Shown here: piece after piece, positions 8,877 to 18,210 of the stretch
How positions within the stretch are numbered: the stretch's first letter is position 1
Layout of the letters: every line of letters begins with the position of its first letter
Translations under genes and position numbers: made by a program
DNA from: Pelomonas sp. Root1217
Lineage (GTDB): Bacteria > Pseudomonadota > Gammaproteobacteria > Burkholderiales > Burkholderiaceae_C
Assembly (NCBI RefSeq): GCF_001425705.1
Contig: NZ_LMDC01000023.1
Coordinates: forward strand, 535,079 to 599,078
Reading direction: 5' to 3'
Length of the DNA stretch: 64,000 nt
The notes under the pieces: model-generated
What the model was told of the DNA's origin: nothing
Database searches by the model: none
What the model saw: the letters and a program-made list of their open reading frames with translations, nothing else

Positions 8877-10127
8877 ATGAATGCACTAGACACCGGCGCA
8901 CGGGTCTGGGCCGGCTTGGCCGTTCCTCCGTCCAGTGCGCTGATGTTCGTCGTTGGCGTGCTGCTGGCCGGCGCTCTGGCCGGCGAATTCATCGCTGCGA
9001 CGACCCGGCTGCCGCGCGTGGTCGGCTACACATTGGCGGGCTGCGTCGCCGCTGCCTTCGGCCACGGCGTTGCGATGCCGCTGGCCGGCGCGGCCCAGAC
9101 AGTCACCGACCTGGCCCTGGGCCTGCTGCTGTTCGAGATCGGCAGCCGCGTGCACCTGCGCTGGCTGGTGCGCAATCCTGGGCTGGCGCTGACGAGCCTG
9201 GCCGAAGCCCTGCTCAGTGCGCTGGCCGTGGCCTTCGTGCTGCGCCTGTTTGATGTCAGTTGGCAGACGGCCATCGCCTGCGCCATTCTGGCCATGCCGG
9301 CGCCCGCCGCCGTGTCCGGCCGCGTCGCGATGGAACTGGGCGCTGCGGGTCAAGTCACGCAGCGGGCGTCGTTGCTGACGGCCTTGAACACGCTGTACGC
9401 CGTTGTCGCGCTGATCCTGATGCGCACCTGGTGGGCGGCCGACGACGGCGGCAGCCTGTCGCAGGCGCTGGCTGGCCTGGCGATCTCGCTGCTGACGACA
9501 CTGGGGCTGGCCGCGCTGCTGGCGGGCGCCGTCTACCTCGTCGCGCGGCGACTGGACCTGCGCAACGAGAGCGCCGTGCTGCTGCTGTTCGGCCTGGTCG
9601 CCTTCGCCATCGTCGCCGCGCGCGCCATCGGCGTGTCCACGCTGCTGATGCCGCTGTTGGCCGGCCTGCTGCTGCGCAACACCAGCGAGCGGCCCTGGGT
9701 CTGGCCGCGTCACTTCGGCACCTCGGGCGGGGCGCTGGTGCTGATGCTTTTCGTCATCGTCGGCTCGGCCTGGTCGCCCAAGATCCTCGTCGCCGGCGGT
9801 TTCGCCGCGCTGGCGCTGCTGGCAGCCCGCTTCATCGCCAAGACCGTGGCCATCGTGGCGCTGGCGCCCATGGCCAAGGCCAGTTGGCGCCAGGGCCTGG
9901 CGCTGTCGATCACGATGACGCCGCTGTCCGCGACCGCGCTGGTCATGCTCAGCGAACTGATGCGCGCCGAGCCCGAACTCGCTGCGGGCGCCGTGCCCAT
10001 CATCCTGGCCAGCATCGCGGTGCTGGAGCTGATCGGGCCCATCGCCGTGCAGTTCGCGCTGCGCCTGGCCGGCGAGCTGCCGCCTGCGCCCAAGCGCGTC
10101 CCACGCAACAAGGAGGCCGTTGAATGA
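8877..10127 (+). CDS. Cation/proton antiporter, CPA2/Kef-like membrane protein
   Basis: A 416-residue polytopic inner-membrane protein with about 12 hydrophobic segments. It has the Na+/H+ exchanger fold signature near residues 40-90 ([18 protein letters not shown] followed by [15 protein letters not shown]) and no C-terminal TrkA nucleotide-binding domain. It should exchange a monovalent cation for protons. A GGGAG ribosome site precedes the start at 8877. The stop overlaps the start of the YbdK-type ligase (ATGA at 10124-10127), an unusual pairing that suggests a link between ion flux and glutathione-like chemistry; KefB/KefC respond to glutathione adducts, but that link is inference. Confidence 0.85.
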   Translation: MNALDTGARVWAGLAVPPSSALMFVVGVLLAGALAGEFIAATTRLPRVVGYTLAGCVAAAFGHGVAMPLAGAAQTVTDLALGLLLFEIGSRVHLRWLVRNPGLALTSLAEALLSALAVAFVLRLFDVSWQTAIACAILAMPAPAAVSGRVAMELGAAGQVTQRASLLTALNTLYAVVALILMRTWWAADDGGSLSQALAGLAISLLTTLGLAALLAGAVYLVARRLDLRNESAVLLLFGLVAFAIVAARAIGVSTLLMPLLAGLLLRNTSERPWVWPRHFGTSGGALVLMLFVIVGSAWSPKILVAGGFAALALLAARFIAKTVAIVALAPMAKASWRQGLALSITMTPLSATALVMLSELMRAEPELAAGAVPIILASIAVLELIGPIAVQFALRLAGELPPAPKRVPRNKEAVE

Positions 10128-11242
10128 GCCTGGGTGATTTCTCCAAATCGCAGCCGCTCACCCTCGGTGTCGAGCTCGAACTGCAGATCGTCAACAGCGA
10201 CGACTACGACCTCGCGCCTGTCTCGGGTGACCTGATGCGGCTGATGGAAAAACGCAGCATCCCGGGCGACGTGAAGCCCGAGATCACCAGCAGCATGATC
10301 GAGCTGGCCACTGGCGTGTGCACGGGCTTCGGCCAGGTGCTGTCGGAGCTGGGCCAGATCCGCGACGCGCTGGTGGACTGTGCCGAAAAGCTCGACGTGA
10401 GCCTGTGCGGCGGCGGCACCCACCCCTTCCAGCACTGGAAGCGCCAGCGCATCTTCGAGACGCCGCGCTTTCATGAGCTGTCATCGCTGTACGGCTACCT
10501 GTCCAAGCAGTTCACCATCTTCGGCCAGCATGTCCACATCGGCTGCCCGAGCGCCGATGAAGCCCTGGTGCTGCTGCACGGCATGAGCCGCTTCATCCCC
10601 CACCTGATCGCGCTGGCCGCGTCGTCGCCGTTTGTGCAGGGCGAAGACACCGGCTTCGACTCCGCACGCCTGAACTCGGTCTTCGCCTTCCCGCTGTCAG
10701 GCCGCGCGCCGTTCGTGCAGACCTGGACCGACTTCGAGGCCTTCTTCGCCAAGATGACCCGCACCGGCGTTGTCTCGGGCATGAAGGACTTCTACTGGGA
10801 CATCCGCCCCAAGCCCGAGTTCGGCACCATCGAAGTCCGCGTGCTTGACACGCCGCTGACCATCGAGAAGGCGGCGGCCCTGGCCGGCTTCATCCAGTGC
10901 CTGGCGCGCTGGATCACGGTGGAGAAACCGTTCAAGCTCAGCGAAGACGATTACCTGCCCTACACCTTCAACCGCTTCCAGGCCTGCCGCTTCGGCCTGG
11001 ACGGCACCTTCGTCGACCCCGAGACCGGCGAACACCGCGTGCTGCGGGACGACCTCATCACCGTGCTGACCAAGCTGGACACGCACGCCGGCGACCTGCG
11101 CGCCGAGGCTGCGCTGCAGTACATGCGCCGCGAGATCAATGGCGCCGGCAACGACGCCACGTGGCTGCGCCGCGTTGAGGGGGAGAACCACCTGCTGCCC
11201 GAGATGGTGCGTCGCGCGGCCAAGCGCTGGCATGGCCGCTGA
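10124..11242 (+). CDS. Carboxylate-amine ligase, YbdK family
   Basis: A 372-residue member of the glutamate-cysteine ligase type 2 superfamily, the same length as E. coli YbdK. It starts with the typical [13 protein letters not shown] segment and carries the ATP-grasp-like residues [10 protein letters not shown] and [13 protein letters not shown]. coli YbdK shows weak gamma-glutamylcysteine ligase activity in vitro; the physiological product is not settled. It overlaps the antiporter gene by four bases and is the last gene of that pair. Confidence 0.92.
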   Translation: MSLGDFSKSQPLTLGVELELQIVNSDDYDLAPVSGDLMRLMEKRSIPGDVKPEITSSMIELATGVCTGFGQVLSELGQIRDALVDCAEKLDVSLCGGGTHPFQHWKRQRIFETPRFHELSSLYGYLSKQFTIFGQHVHIGCPSADEALVLLHGMSRFIPHLIALAASSPFVQGEDTGFDSARLNSVFAFPLSGRAPFVQTWTDFEAFFAKMTRTGVVSGMKDFYWDIRPKPEFGTIEVRVLDTPLTIEKAAALAGFIQCLARWITVEKPFKLSEDDYLPYTFNRFQACRFGLDGTFVDPETGEHRVLRDDLITVLTKLDTHAGDLRAEAALQYMRREINGAGNDATWLRRVEGENHLLPEMVRRAAKRWHGR

Positions 11243-11263
11243 GCGCGGCGGGCGTGCGGCATG

Positions 11264-11285
11264 GCGAGGCGGCCGGCCGCCTCGC
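11264..11285. terminator. Perfect 22-base palindrome between convergent genes
   Basis: The sequence GCGAGGCGGCC followed by its exact reverse complement lies 21 bases after the YbdK stop and 14 bases before the end of the convergent PEP-CTERM gene. It can fold on either strand, so a bidirectional terminator is likely, although no T run follows. Confidence 0.5.
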
Positions 11286-11299
11286 ACGCGAGACCGTCC

Positions 11300-11869
11300 T
11301 CAGCCGATGTGGCGCCGGCGCGCCAGCAAGCCCACGACGCCCAATCCGGCCAGCAGCAGCGAGTACGGCCACGGCTCGGGGACGGCACTGATAGACAGGT
11401 CGAGCACCGCATCGCGCACCGCGGTGCCGGTGGCCACCAGGCGGTAAGTCCCCGGGCCGATGACGCCGTTCAGGCTGGAAATGGCGAAGCCGCCCAGCGC
11501 GCCGAGGAAGGTGTCGCTGATCACCAGGTTGTTGCCGGCGTCGAGGATGTCGATATTGACGCCAACGAGACGCGGACCGAGGCCGGCAGCGGGGGAAACC
11601 TCCCATGCCGCACGACCGGTGAGGCCGGTGACACCGCCCGCCAGCGTGAAGGTGATGGCCTGCGACAGCGGGCCGGTTTCCTGCGTCACCGTCGTGTCGA
11701 GGATCAGTGTGTCGCCTGACGCAAACGGCGTCGGGAGCATCGCCGTGGCATTGAGCACGTTGAACTCGACAACCTTGGTCACGGCATGCGCCGGAGCCGC
11801 CATCGCGGCGGCGACCACGGTGGCGGCCGACGCCAGCACGACCCGCTTGAACCTCGTCATCCCAGCCAT
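11300..11869 (-). CDS. PEP-CTERM sorting-domain protein (first copy)
   Basis: A 189-residue exported protein. It has a signal peptide (MAGMTRFKRVVLASAATVVAAAMAAPAHA) and a C-terminal PEP-CTERM tail: a VPEP motif, a hydrophobic helix (LLLAGLGVVGLLA) and a basic end RRRH. Such tails are recognised by exosortase (EpsH/XrtA) and the proteins are usually tied to exopolysaccharide or the cell surface. The middle is a beta-rich domain of unknown function. The start at 11869 follows an AGGAGA ribosome site. A CAAX-protease relative of the exosortase system is present at 48765; exosortase itself is not in the window. Confidence 0.88.
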   Translation of the reverse strand: MAGMTRFKRVVLASAATVVAAAMAAPAHAVTKVVEFNVLNATAMLPTPFASGDTLILDTTVTQETGPLSQAITFTLAGGVTGLTGRAAWEVSPAAGLGPRLVGVNIDILDAGNNLVISDTFLGALGGFAISSLNGVIGPGTYRLVATGTAVRDAVLDLSISAVPEPWPYSLLLAGLGVVGLLARRRHIG

Positions 11870-12208
11870 CGCAATCTCCTGTGGGAGTGGCATGAAGTCC
11901 GACGCCGTGCCGGGCTTCAAGTGGACAAACTTAGGGCGGCGCCGCCGCGCGAGCAACTTGCCAATTAGGGGTCATGCCCTCAATCCAGGGGGTCCGCATG
12001 CACCATCCGTGGTGCCGAGGACGCCCGGATCAACGCTGCGCGCCGTAACCAATTCGAGACGGACAGGCTGGGGTGCGCGGGTTACTCAGCGTGCCACTGC
12101 GGACACGCCAGCTTCTCTCAGGGCATGTGCCCAGACGGTGATGTGGCCGTGTGCTCTTCCCAGCCCATTTCAGGGTCGGCAAGACTTTCGGCTTGCCGGT
12201 TCGGAAAC
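11870..12208. other. Gene-free stretch between two PEP-CTERM genes
   Basis: About 340 bases with no supported gene. Short frames on both strands lack ribosome sites and family features. It should contain the promoter of the PEP-CTERM gene that starts at 11869 and, at its upper end, the hairpin that follows the PEP-CTERM gene ending at 12209. I looked for a sigma-54 -24/-12 element and did not find a convincing one. Confidence 0.5.
12177..12198. terminator. Hairpin after the second PEP-CTERM gene
   Basis: A perfect 7-bp stem (CGGCAAG / CTTGCCG) with an 8-base loop lies 11 bases beyond the stop of the minus-strand gene ending at 12209. There is no clear T run, so it may be a weak or Rho-assisted terminator. 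Confidence 0.4.
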
Positions 12209-13054
12209 TCAGGCCCGACTCCGGCGTCTGCGATTGACCAGCAACAACCCAGCCAGAGACGTCAGGGCCATCAGCAGGCTGCCCGGCTCAGGCACTGTGG
12301 CAACCGCTGCAGCCAGGTCGAACTCGGCGCCGGTGCCGTTCTTGCCGACCAGGCCTGCATAGGACGTGGTTTGCAGCAGCATGCCGCTGCGGCTGTACTG
12401 GTCGAAATACTGCGTCGGCCCTCGAACCACCCACAACGTGTTGTCGGCGTAGTCCATCGCCAATGCACCACCTACCAAATCGCTGAGGGAAGTTATCAGC
12501 CGGCCATCCATCTGATAGTTCCGCAGCTCGCCGGCGGCGCCGTTCGGCGTGTCCACGGTGGCCTGCAGCCAAAGCGTGCTGTTCGTCGGGTCGTAGGTGA
12601 TGCCCGAGGCCCGGGCACCGTCGTCCAGCAGGAACAGCAAGGTCGGGTCGCCCCATTCACGGTCGAAGGCGTAGACGCCCGAGGAGTTGCCGCCAAAGCC
12701 GGCTGCGACGGCATAGTTGCGCCGGCCGTCGGTGGCACCATCGACGAGGCCCACGCTGGTCGACTGCACATACGTCGTGCCTGTTTGCGTCAGATCGAGG
12801 TTGTATTGGCCGCCAAAGCCATTGCCATTGCCCATGGTGCGCACGTCGCCATACACGGCGATGGGCTGTTCACAATGGTTGCAGTAGGTGGGCGCCGAAC
12901 CGGTGATGGCGTCACCCTGAACCGTGTACAGGCTCTTGGATGACACGTTGGTGAGGTACAGGGTCGACACCGGGCCAGCGTAGGCCGGGGCCGCCATGGC
13001 GGCTGTTGTTGCGGTCGCCAGCAAGGCAAGGGCGTATTTCCGGAATCGAATCAT
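12209..13054 (-). CDS. PEP-CTERM sorting-domain protein (second copy)
   Basis: A 281-residue exported protein with a signal peptide (MIRFRKYALALLATATTAAMAAPAYA) and a PEP-CTERM tail: VPEPGSLLMALTSLAGLLLV followed by NRRRRSRA. The body of about 220 residues looks like a beta-propeller-type surface protein, with strand-turn repeats and a CNHC pair that might form a disulfide. A purine-rich AGAAAGAAG ribosome site precedes the ATG. It is 54 bases downstream of the ADYC gene on the same strand and is probably transcribed with it and with the small NG-repeat gene. The function of the body is unknown. Confidence 0.88.
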   Translation of the reverse strand: MIRFRKYALALLATATTAAMAAPAYAGPVSTLYLTNVSSKSLYTVQGDAITGSAPTYCNHCEQPIAVYGDVRTMGNGNGFGGQYNLDLTQTGTTYVQSTSVGLVDGATDGRRNYAVAAGFGGNSSGVYAFDREWGDPTLLFLLDDGARASGITYDPTNSTLWLQATVDTPNGAAGELRNYQMDGRLITSLSDLVGGALAMDYADNTLWVVRGPTQYFDQYSRSGMLLQTTSYAGLVGKNGTGAEFDLAAAVATVPEPGSLLMALTSLAGLLLVNRRRRSRA

Positions 13055-13108
13055 GGCTTCTTTCTGGGTTGGAGATGGAGTTCAGGGCAGGCAAAGCGGG
13101 AACTTGAT

Positions 13109-13927
13109 TCAACGCGCCACCGTGCCGGGCAGGTCCGAGCGGTTGAACAGCAGGGCGCCATGCGCGCGCGCAAAGTCCTCGGTGCAGACCTCACCGACGC
13201 GGCCGCGCAACGGCGGGTAGAGCGATTCCAGTTGTGCCAGCGTGAGCTTGTGTTCCACGCGCACGTGGTGCACGCAGACCGCGCCGTGCTCGCTCCAGCC
13301 CGCCTCGAAATGCTGACCGGGCAGCAGGTCTGGCCGCTGCACGCCGAGCGGGTCGTAGACATCGATTTGGTGTCCGTTTTCGGTGTAGGGCACGCCGTGA
13401 CCGCCGTAGTCGGCCCGCACCATGCGCACACATGCGTTGAAGGTGCTGCGCAGCGGCACGCCGGCGGAAGTGGTCTGCCACGGCTCATAGCCCATGCGAA
13501 GGCATTTGGCCAGGGCGCCGCTGGTGCAGCTCAGTGCAAAGGCCGTGGCGTCTTCGCTCAGCGAACCGTCGGCCTGCTCGCGCCCGGGCAGCACCACGGC
13601 GTAGTGCGTGCCGTCGCTGTGCGGCGCGCACAGCGGCTGCCAGCCCTGCAGCTCGGTCCGGACCGACAGCTCGTGGGCCCACCAGCCGCGTCCCGGGCTG
13701 GCGCCGATGTGTTGCACGCTGTCGATGCGCAACACCGCGCCGCCGGCCAAGCGCAGCTCGGCGCCCACCAGGTCGGCTGAACGCAGTGCGCCACTCTCGG
13801 TCTGCAACACCCACTCGGTGCCCTCGGCTCGCAGCGGGGCGGCGGGCGCGGTTGGCGGCGCGGCGGCCACCAGCCCGTGCAGGGCGCAGCCCAGCGCGAT
13901 GAGGAACCAGGTGTTGATGTCAGACAT
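13109..13927 (-). CDS. ADYC-type secreted protein of unknown function
   Basis: A 272-residue protein with an N-terminal signal segment (WFLIALGCALHGLVAAA). The segments CLRMGYEPW, FNACVRMVRADYGGHG, the following YTENG and IDVYDPLG are the hallmark of the ADYC domain family; the name-giving ADYC reads ADYG here, so the last cysteine is lost. Other cysteines (CTSGALAKC, FNACV, GAVCVHH, GEVCTEDF) suggest a disulfide-bonded exported domain. It lies 21 bases after the NG-repeat gene and 54 bases before a PEP-CTERM gene on the same strand. No biochemical role is established for the family as far as I know. Confidence 0.75.
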   Translation of the reverse strand: MSDINTWFLIALGCALHGLVAAAPPTAPAAPLRAEGTEWVLQTESGALRSADLVGAELRLAGGAVLRIDSVQHIGASPGRGWWAHELSVRTELQGWQPLCAPHSDGTHYAVVLPGREQADGSLSEDATAFALSCTSGALAKCLRMGYEPWQTTSAGVPLRSTFNACVRMVRADYGGHGVPYTENGHQIDVYDPLGVQRPDLLPGQHFEAGWSEHGAVCVHHVRVEHKLTLAQLESLYPPLRGRVGEVCTEDFARAHGALLFNRSDLPGTVAR

Positions 13928-13948
13928 GGCCGGTCCCGCTGGGGCAGG

Positions 13949-14233
13949 TCAGCGCACTGCCAGCTTGCGGCCGTCGCGCAGCACGATGGATTCGACTTGC
14001 GGCAACGCGGCGCTTGGGGTGCGCAGGCCGGTGCCGTTGGACTTCATGCCGTTGACGACGAAGCCGTTGGTGTACAGGCCGTTGACGACGAAGCCGTTGG
14101 TGTACAGACCGTTGGTATACAGGCCGTTGGGCTGTGTGCCGTTCACGCTGTTCGCGGCCTGGGCCGGCACATGGGACAGCGCGGCGGCGGCCAGGGCGGC
14201 GGAGAGGACAGTGCGGAGCATGGAGGTCTTCAT
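13949..14233 (-). CDS. Small secreted protein with eight xxxNG pentad repeats
   Basis: A 94-residue protein. Residues 1-26 are a signal peptide ending AQA. The mature part opens with eight consecutive five-residue units each ending in Asn-Gly: NSVNG, TQPNG, LYTNG, LYTNG, FVVNG, LYTNG, FVVNG, MKSNG. A 26-residue tail follows. The period and the Leu/Phe position recall pentapeptide-repeat solenoids, but the Asn-Gly step is unusual and prone to deamidation. An AAGGA site precedes the start. It heads a likely three-gene unit with the ADYC and PEP-CTERM genes. I do not know a function; a surface or structural role is a guess. Confidence 0.75.
   Translation of the reverse strand: MKTSMLRTVLSAALAAAALSHVPAQAANSVNGTQPNGLYTNGLYTNGFVVNGLYTNGFVVNGMKSNGTGLRTPSAALPQVESIVLRDGRKLAVR
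14049..14123. repeat. Tandem 30-base repeat inside the NG-repeat gene
   Basis: Two direct copies of a 30-base unit (14049-14078 and 14079-14108, differing at one base) are followed by a 15-base half unit (14109-14123). All spacings are multiples of 15 bases, so expansion or loss would add or remove whole NG pentads without shifting the frame. Confidence 0.85.
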
Positions 14234-14791
14234 GGAGGTTTCCTTCGGTTGGGTGTGTTGCGACGGCAAACGCAGCTGTCGCTACTTGGGATACGCGATC
14301 ACTTCGGATGGAGCGTGAAGGCGCTTGGTTTGGTCCGCCGACGGGCCTAGTCCTTACCAGGCGAGATGCCCCTTGAACCGGTGACGCACGTGTATGTAAG
14401 GCGCCCGCGTCCCTCGCGACTACGCGGGGCAGGCCGCCGCTCTGTCGTCAGTCTTCGACGAGAGGTGCACGTGCACCTTCTACGTCGTTAGCTTTGGCGT
14501 TGAGCGGCCGAGGGCCGCCGAGGCGGCTCGCTCCGCCGAGCAGCAACCAAAGCTTCTCCATCTGCGTCCACAGCTTCCGCGCCGAGTTGGAAGACCCCGG
14601 TAGTGGTCTGGCTGTGACGGCCCGGCGTCGGGTAAGGTCGCGCTCACGCGCGAGGTCGGCATCAGCTCCCGCACCCGATTCTTGGCGTGTATCCAATGCC
14701 TGCTGGAACCAGCGCGTGAAGCACGCGGCCTCTACGGGGCCAGCGCAAGTTGAGCTGACAGCAACTACGGCTAATGCGCCGCAGCGTGCTC
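14234..14791. other. Gene-free stretch of about 560 bases with a perfect palindrome
   Basis: No reading frame here has a ribosome site, a family feature or convincing codon use; the longest minus-strand frame (14448-14696) is low in complexity. Base composition is less GC-rich than the neighbours. It lies between the anti-sigma gene and the NG-repeat gene, so it should hold the promoter of the latter, and it contains the palindrome at 14463-14478. A degraded gene or a small RNA cannot be excluded. Confidence 0.5.
14463..14478. repeat. Perfect 16-base palindrome with outer arms
   Basis: AGGTGCACGTGCACCT is its own reverse complement. Five further paired bases (CGACG at 14456-14460 and CGTCG at 14483-14487) lie outside a small internal loop, so a longer hairpin can form. 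It sits 230 bases upstream of the NG-repeat gene in gene-free DNA. It could be a regulator-binding site or an RNA hairpin. Confidence 0.6.
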
Positions 14792-15013
14792 CTATTCGAT
14801 GATCGCCTCGTCATCGCCAGTCTCGCTGTGCTTGCGCCAGGCACGAGTCGCGCGTCGCATCAAGTTGAGCTGGGCGACGAAGCGCGCGCAGGCGAAGCAG
14901 ACCCGCACATGCAGTTGCAGTGCCAGGCGGTCGGCGGCCGGGATTTCGTGGTCTTCGTCTTCCAGCAGCAGGCGCGCGGCTTCGCGGCAGGTGAGCGTGT
15001 TCTTGAGGCTCAT
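14792..15013 (-). CDS. Small anti-sigma factor with zinc-finger (zf-HC2 type)
   Basis: A 73-residue cytoplasmic protein. The motif H-x3-C-x2-C (HVRVCFAC, residues about 39-46) together with an upstream cysteine in TCREAARLL is the zinc-binding anti-sigma domain. No membrane segment follows, so it is a soluble anti-sigma or a cut-down version. The ATG overlaps the stop of the sigma factor (ATGA), the standard sigma/anti-sigma operon. The signal that releases the sigma factor is not visible; zinc/thiol chemistry in this domain often makes such pairs redox-sensitive. Confidence 0.82.
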   Translation of the reverse strand: MSLKNTLTCREAARLLLEDEDHEIPAADRLALQLHVRVCFACARFVAQLNLMRRATRAWRKHSETGDDEAIIE

Positions 15014-15567
15014 GTGGCCACCTCGTCGAACCAGCGCATCTGCAGGCAATCTCGCAGCCTCATGCGCGCGCGGTGCAGCAACACCCACAGATTGGCCGAC
15101 GTGATGGCCAGTTCGCGACAGATCTCGTCGGACTCCAGCTCCAGCCACTCGCGCATCATGAACACGCGGGCCTGCGTGGGCGGCAAGTGCTCGCAGCAGA
15201 CCTGCAGCACTTCGAAGAACTGCTTTTGGCAGCAAGCGGCGTCAGGGTCGCCCCAGTCGCGCGGCGCTTCGCGCCAGTGGCCGTCGGCCTGAAATAGGTC
15301 GTCGAACAGGTCCTCGCCGTCCTCGCCCACGAGCACCGTCGCCTCACGGGTGTTGCGGCGCAACTGGTCAACGAGCTTGTGCTTGAGGATGCCGATGAGC
15401 CAGGTCTTGAGCTGCGACTGGCCACCAAAGGACTGCGGGCGCTCCAGCGCGGCGAGCAGGCACTCGGACACCGCATCCTCGGCCCATGCATCGTTCCTCA
15501 ACTGGGCCCGCGCGAACCTCAGCAGATGAGGGCGCAGGCCTTCAACCTGTAGCGCAAAGTCGGTCAT
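15010..15567 (-). CDS. ECF-type RNA polymerase sigma factor
   Basis: A 185-residue extracytoplasmic-function sigma factor with region 2 (about 8-75; AEDAVSECLLAAL and LKTWLIGILKHKLVDQLRR) and region 4 (about 125-175; the segment LELESDEICRELAI followed by TSANLWVLLHRARMRLRDCL). Regions 1.1 and 3 are absent, as expected. I prefer the ATG at 15567 (MTDFALQVEG); an upstream ATG at 15582 adds five residues. It is followed by an overlapping anti-sigma gene. Likely targets include its own promoter and perhaps the exported genes at 12209-14233 on the same strand, but this is inference. Confidence 0.93.
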   Translation of the reverse strand: MTDFALQVEGLRPHLLRFARAQLRNDAWAEDAVSECLLAALERPQSFGGQSQLKTWLIGILKHKLVDQLRRNTREATVLVGEDGEDLFDDLFQADGHWREAPRDWGDPDAACCQKQFFEVLQVCCEHLPPTQARVFMMREWLELESDEICRELAITSANLWVLLHRARMRLRDCLQMRWFDEVAT

Positions 15568-15961
15568 GGGGCCCCATGGCAATCACGGTGGCCCAGTTTA
15601 CAAAGCGGCACCTTGCCGGCAGCTTGCCGAACGGTCGCGGAGGAGTTGAGGAATGGTTCTAGGGGGTCAGCCTCGCACTGCGGTCGCGCAGCAGCCGTTC
15701 GATGTAAGTCGAGAACTCAATGAACTCAGAAGTTGCGGCAAGTTTCACGCACTCTTCGCGCAAACCCTAGCCCCACTTCGCCACCGCCGTGAGCTGCGGG
15801 GCCGCTCTGGCATGGTGTTATTCCTGTTTTGCATGACGCCACCGATCCCGGCGGTTACGGCGTGATTACATTGGATTCGACAATCCACCTCCTCAGGTTC
15901 GGTGTGCTTGGGCCAGCTTGCCAGCTGCCCCAAACACATTCCCATGATTGGAGCTTTCGCC
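15568..15961. promoter_or_regulatory. Divergent promoter region between sigma factor and pckG
   Basis: About 390 bases without a supported gene separate the divergent sigma factor and pckG. Two palindromic elements lie near pckG: TGGATT-4-AATCCA at 15872-15887 and the longer one at 15904-15937. Short frames across the region overlap these elements and have no family features. Confidence 0.6.
15904..15937. promoter_or_regulatory. Imperfect 34-base palindrome upstream of pckG
   Basis: Two adjacent 17-base arms (15904-15920 and 15921-15937) match as reverse complements at 14 positions; the core is TTGGG-CAGCT. It ends 24 bases before the pckG start, so it could be an operator or a hairpin in the 5' leader. 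I recognise no named regulator motif. Confidence 0.5.
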
Positions 15962-17848
<1,887 letters not shown>

Positions 17849-17874
17849 TCGTTTCCTTCGGCGGTACTTGGACA

Positions 17875-17898
17875 GGCGCCTTCGGGCGCCCGTTTTTT
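17875..17898 (+). terminator. Rho-independent terminator after pckG
   Basis: A GGCGCC-TTCG-GGCGCC hairpin with a very stable UUCG tetraloop is followed two bases later by six T residues. It lies 27 bases after the pckG stop and overlaps the end of the convergent DUF3185 gene. Confidence 0.85.
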
Positions 17899-18115
17899 AT
17901 CGGCGGCTGCCAAACACCAGCAGCAGGCCGCCGATGGCGATGGCCCCCACGCCCAGCCATACCGGCACATTGACCGTTTCCTTCTCCTTGGCCGAGACCT
18001 CCAGCGAGCCCAGCTTCACGACGGTCTTGTCCTTGGTGTAGCTGAAACCGCCCATCGCGAGGCTGGCAGCGCCGATGACGAGCAGCAGGATGGCGATGAT
18101 CTTGGTAGCACCCAT
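17897..18115 (-). CDS. DUF3185 small membrane protein (copy 1)
   Basis: A 72-residue protein with two hydrophobic helices (about 5-24 and 51-69) around a short polar stretch (FSYTKDKT... SLEVSAKEKE) and a basic end RR. It matches the DUF3185 family, for which no function is known to me. It is about 78 percent identical by my count to the copy at 20923. The start at 18115 is preceded by GGAGAG. It is downstream of, and perhaps cotranscribed with, the beta-helix gene ending at 18211, unless the hairpins at 18172-18210 stop that transcript. Confidence 0.85.
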   Translation of the reverse strand: MGATKIIAILLLVIGAASLAMGGFSYTKDKTVVKLGSLEVSAKEKETVNVPVWLGVGAIAIGGLLLVFGSRR

Positions 18116-18171
18116 GGCGCTCTCCTGGTTTGAGGTGCCCAAGGCTAAGGTCGACGCGATGTGACAAACAG

Positions 18172-18210
18172 TGTCCGACGGCGCGATCCGCTGTCGGACA
18201 GCACCGACAG
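18172..18210. terminator. Two overlapping, mutually exclusive hairpins
   Basis: TGTCCGAC (18172-18179) pairs with GTCGGACA (18193-18200), while CTGTCGG (18191-18197) pairs instead with CCGACAG (18204-18210). Both stems are perfect, but they share bases 18193-18197. The region lies directly after the stop of the minus-strand gene ending at 18211 and before the DUF3185 gene. No T run follows. Confidence 0.45.

Noticed and set aside
11870-12208. Sigma-54 promoter for the PEP-CTERM gene
   Set aside because: A TGGCA and TTGC pair was seen, but the spacing is 2 bases rather than about 5, so it does not fit the -24/-12 rule.
14049-14123. Tandem repeats considered as a CRISPR or intergenic repeat array
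   Set aside because: The units are adjacent without spacers and encode in-frame NG pentads of a signal-peptide-bearing protein.
14440-14520. Possible integron attC site (GTTRRRY-like GTTGAGC near the palindrome)
   Set aside because: No matching RYYYAAC partner at a proper distance on the same strand and no integrase gene.
14448-14696. An 82-codon minus-strand frame in the gene-free stretch
   Set aside because: No ribosome site, no family feature and an Arg/Ala-rich composition; it also runs through the palindrome. I treat it as chance.
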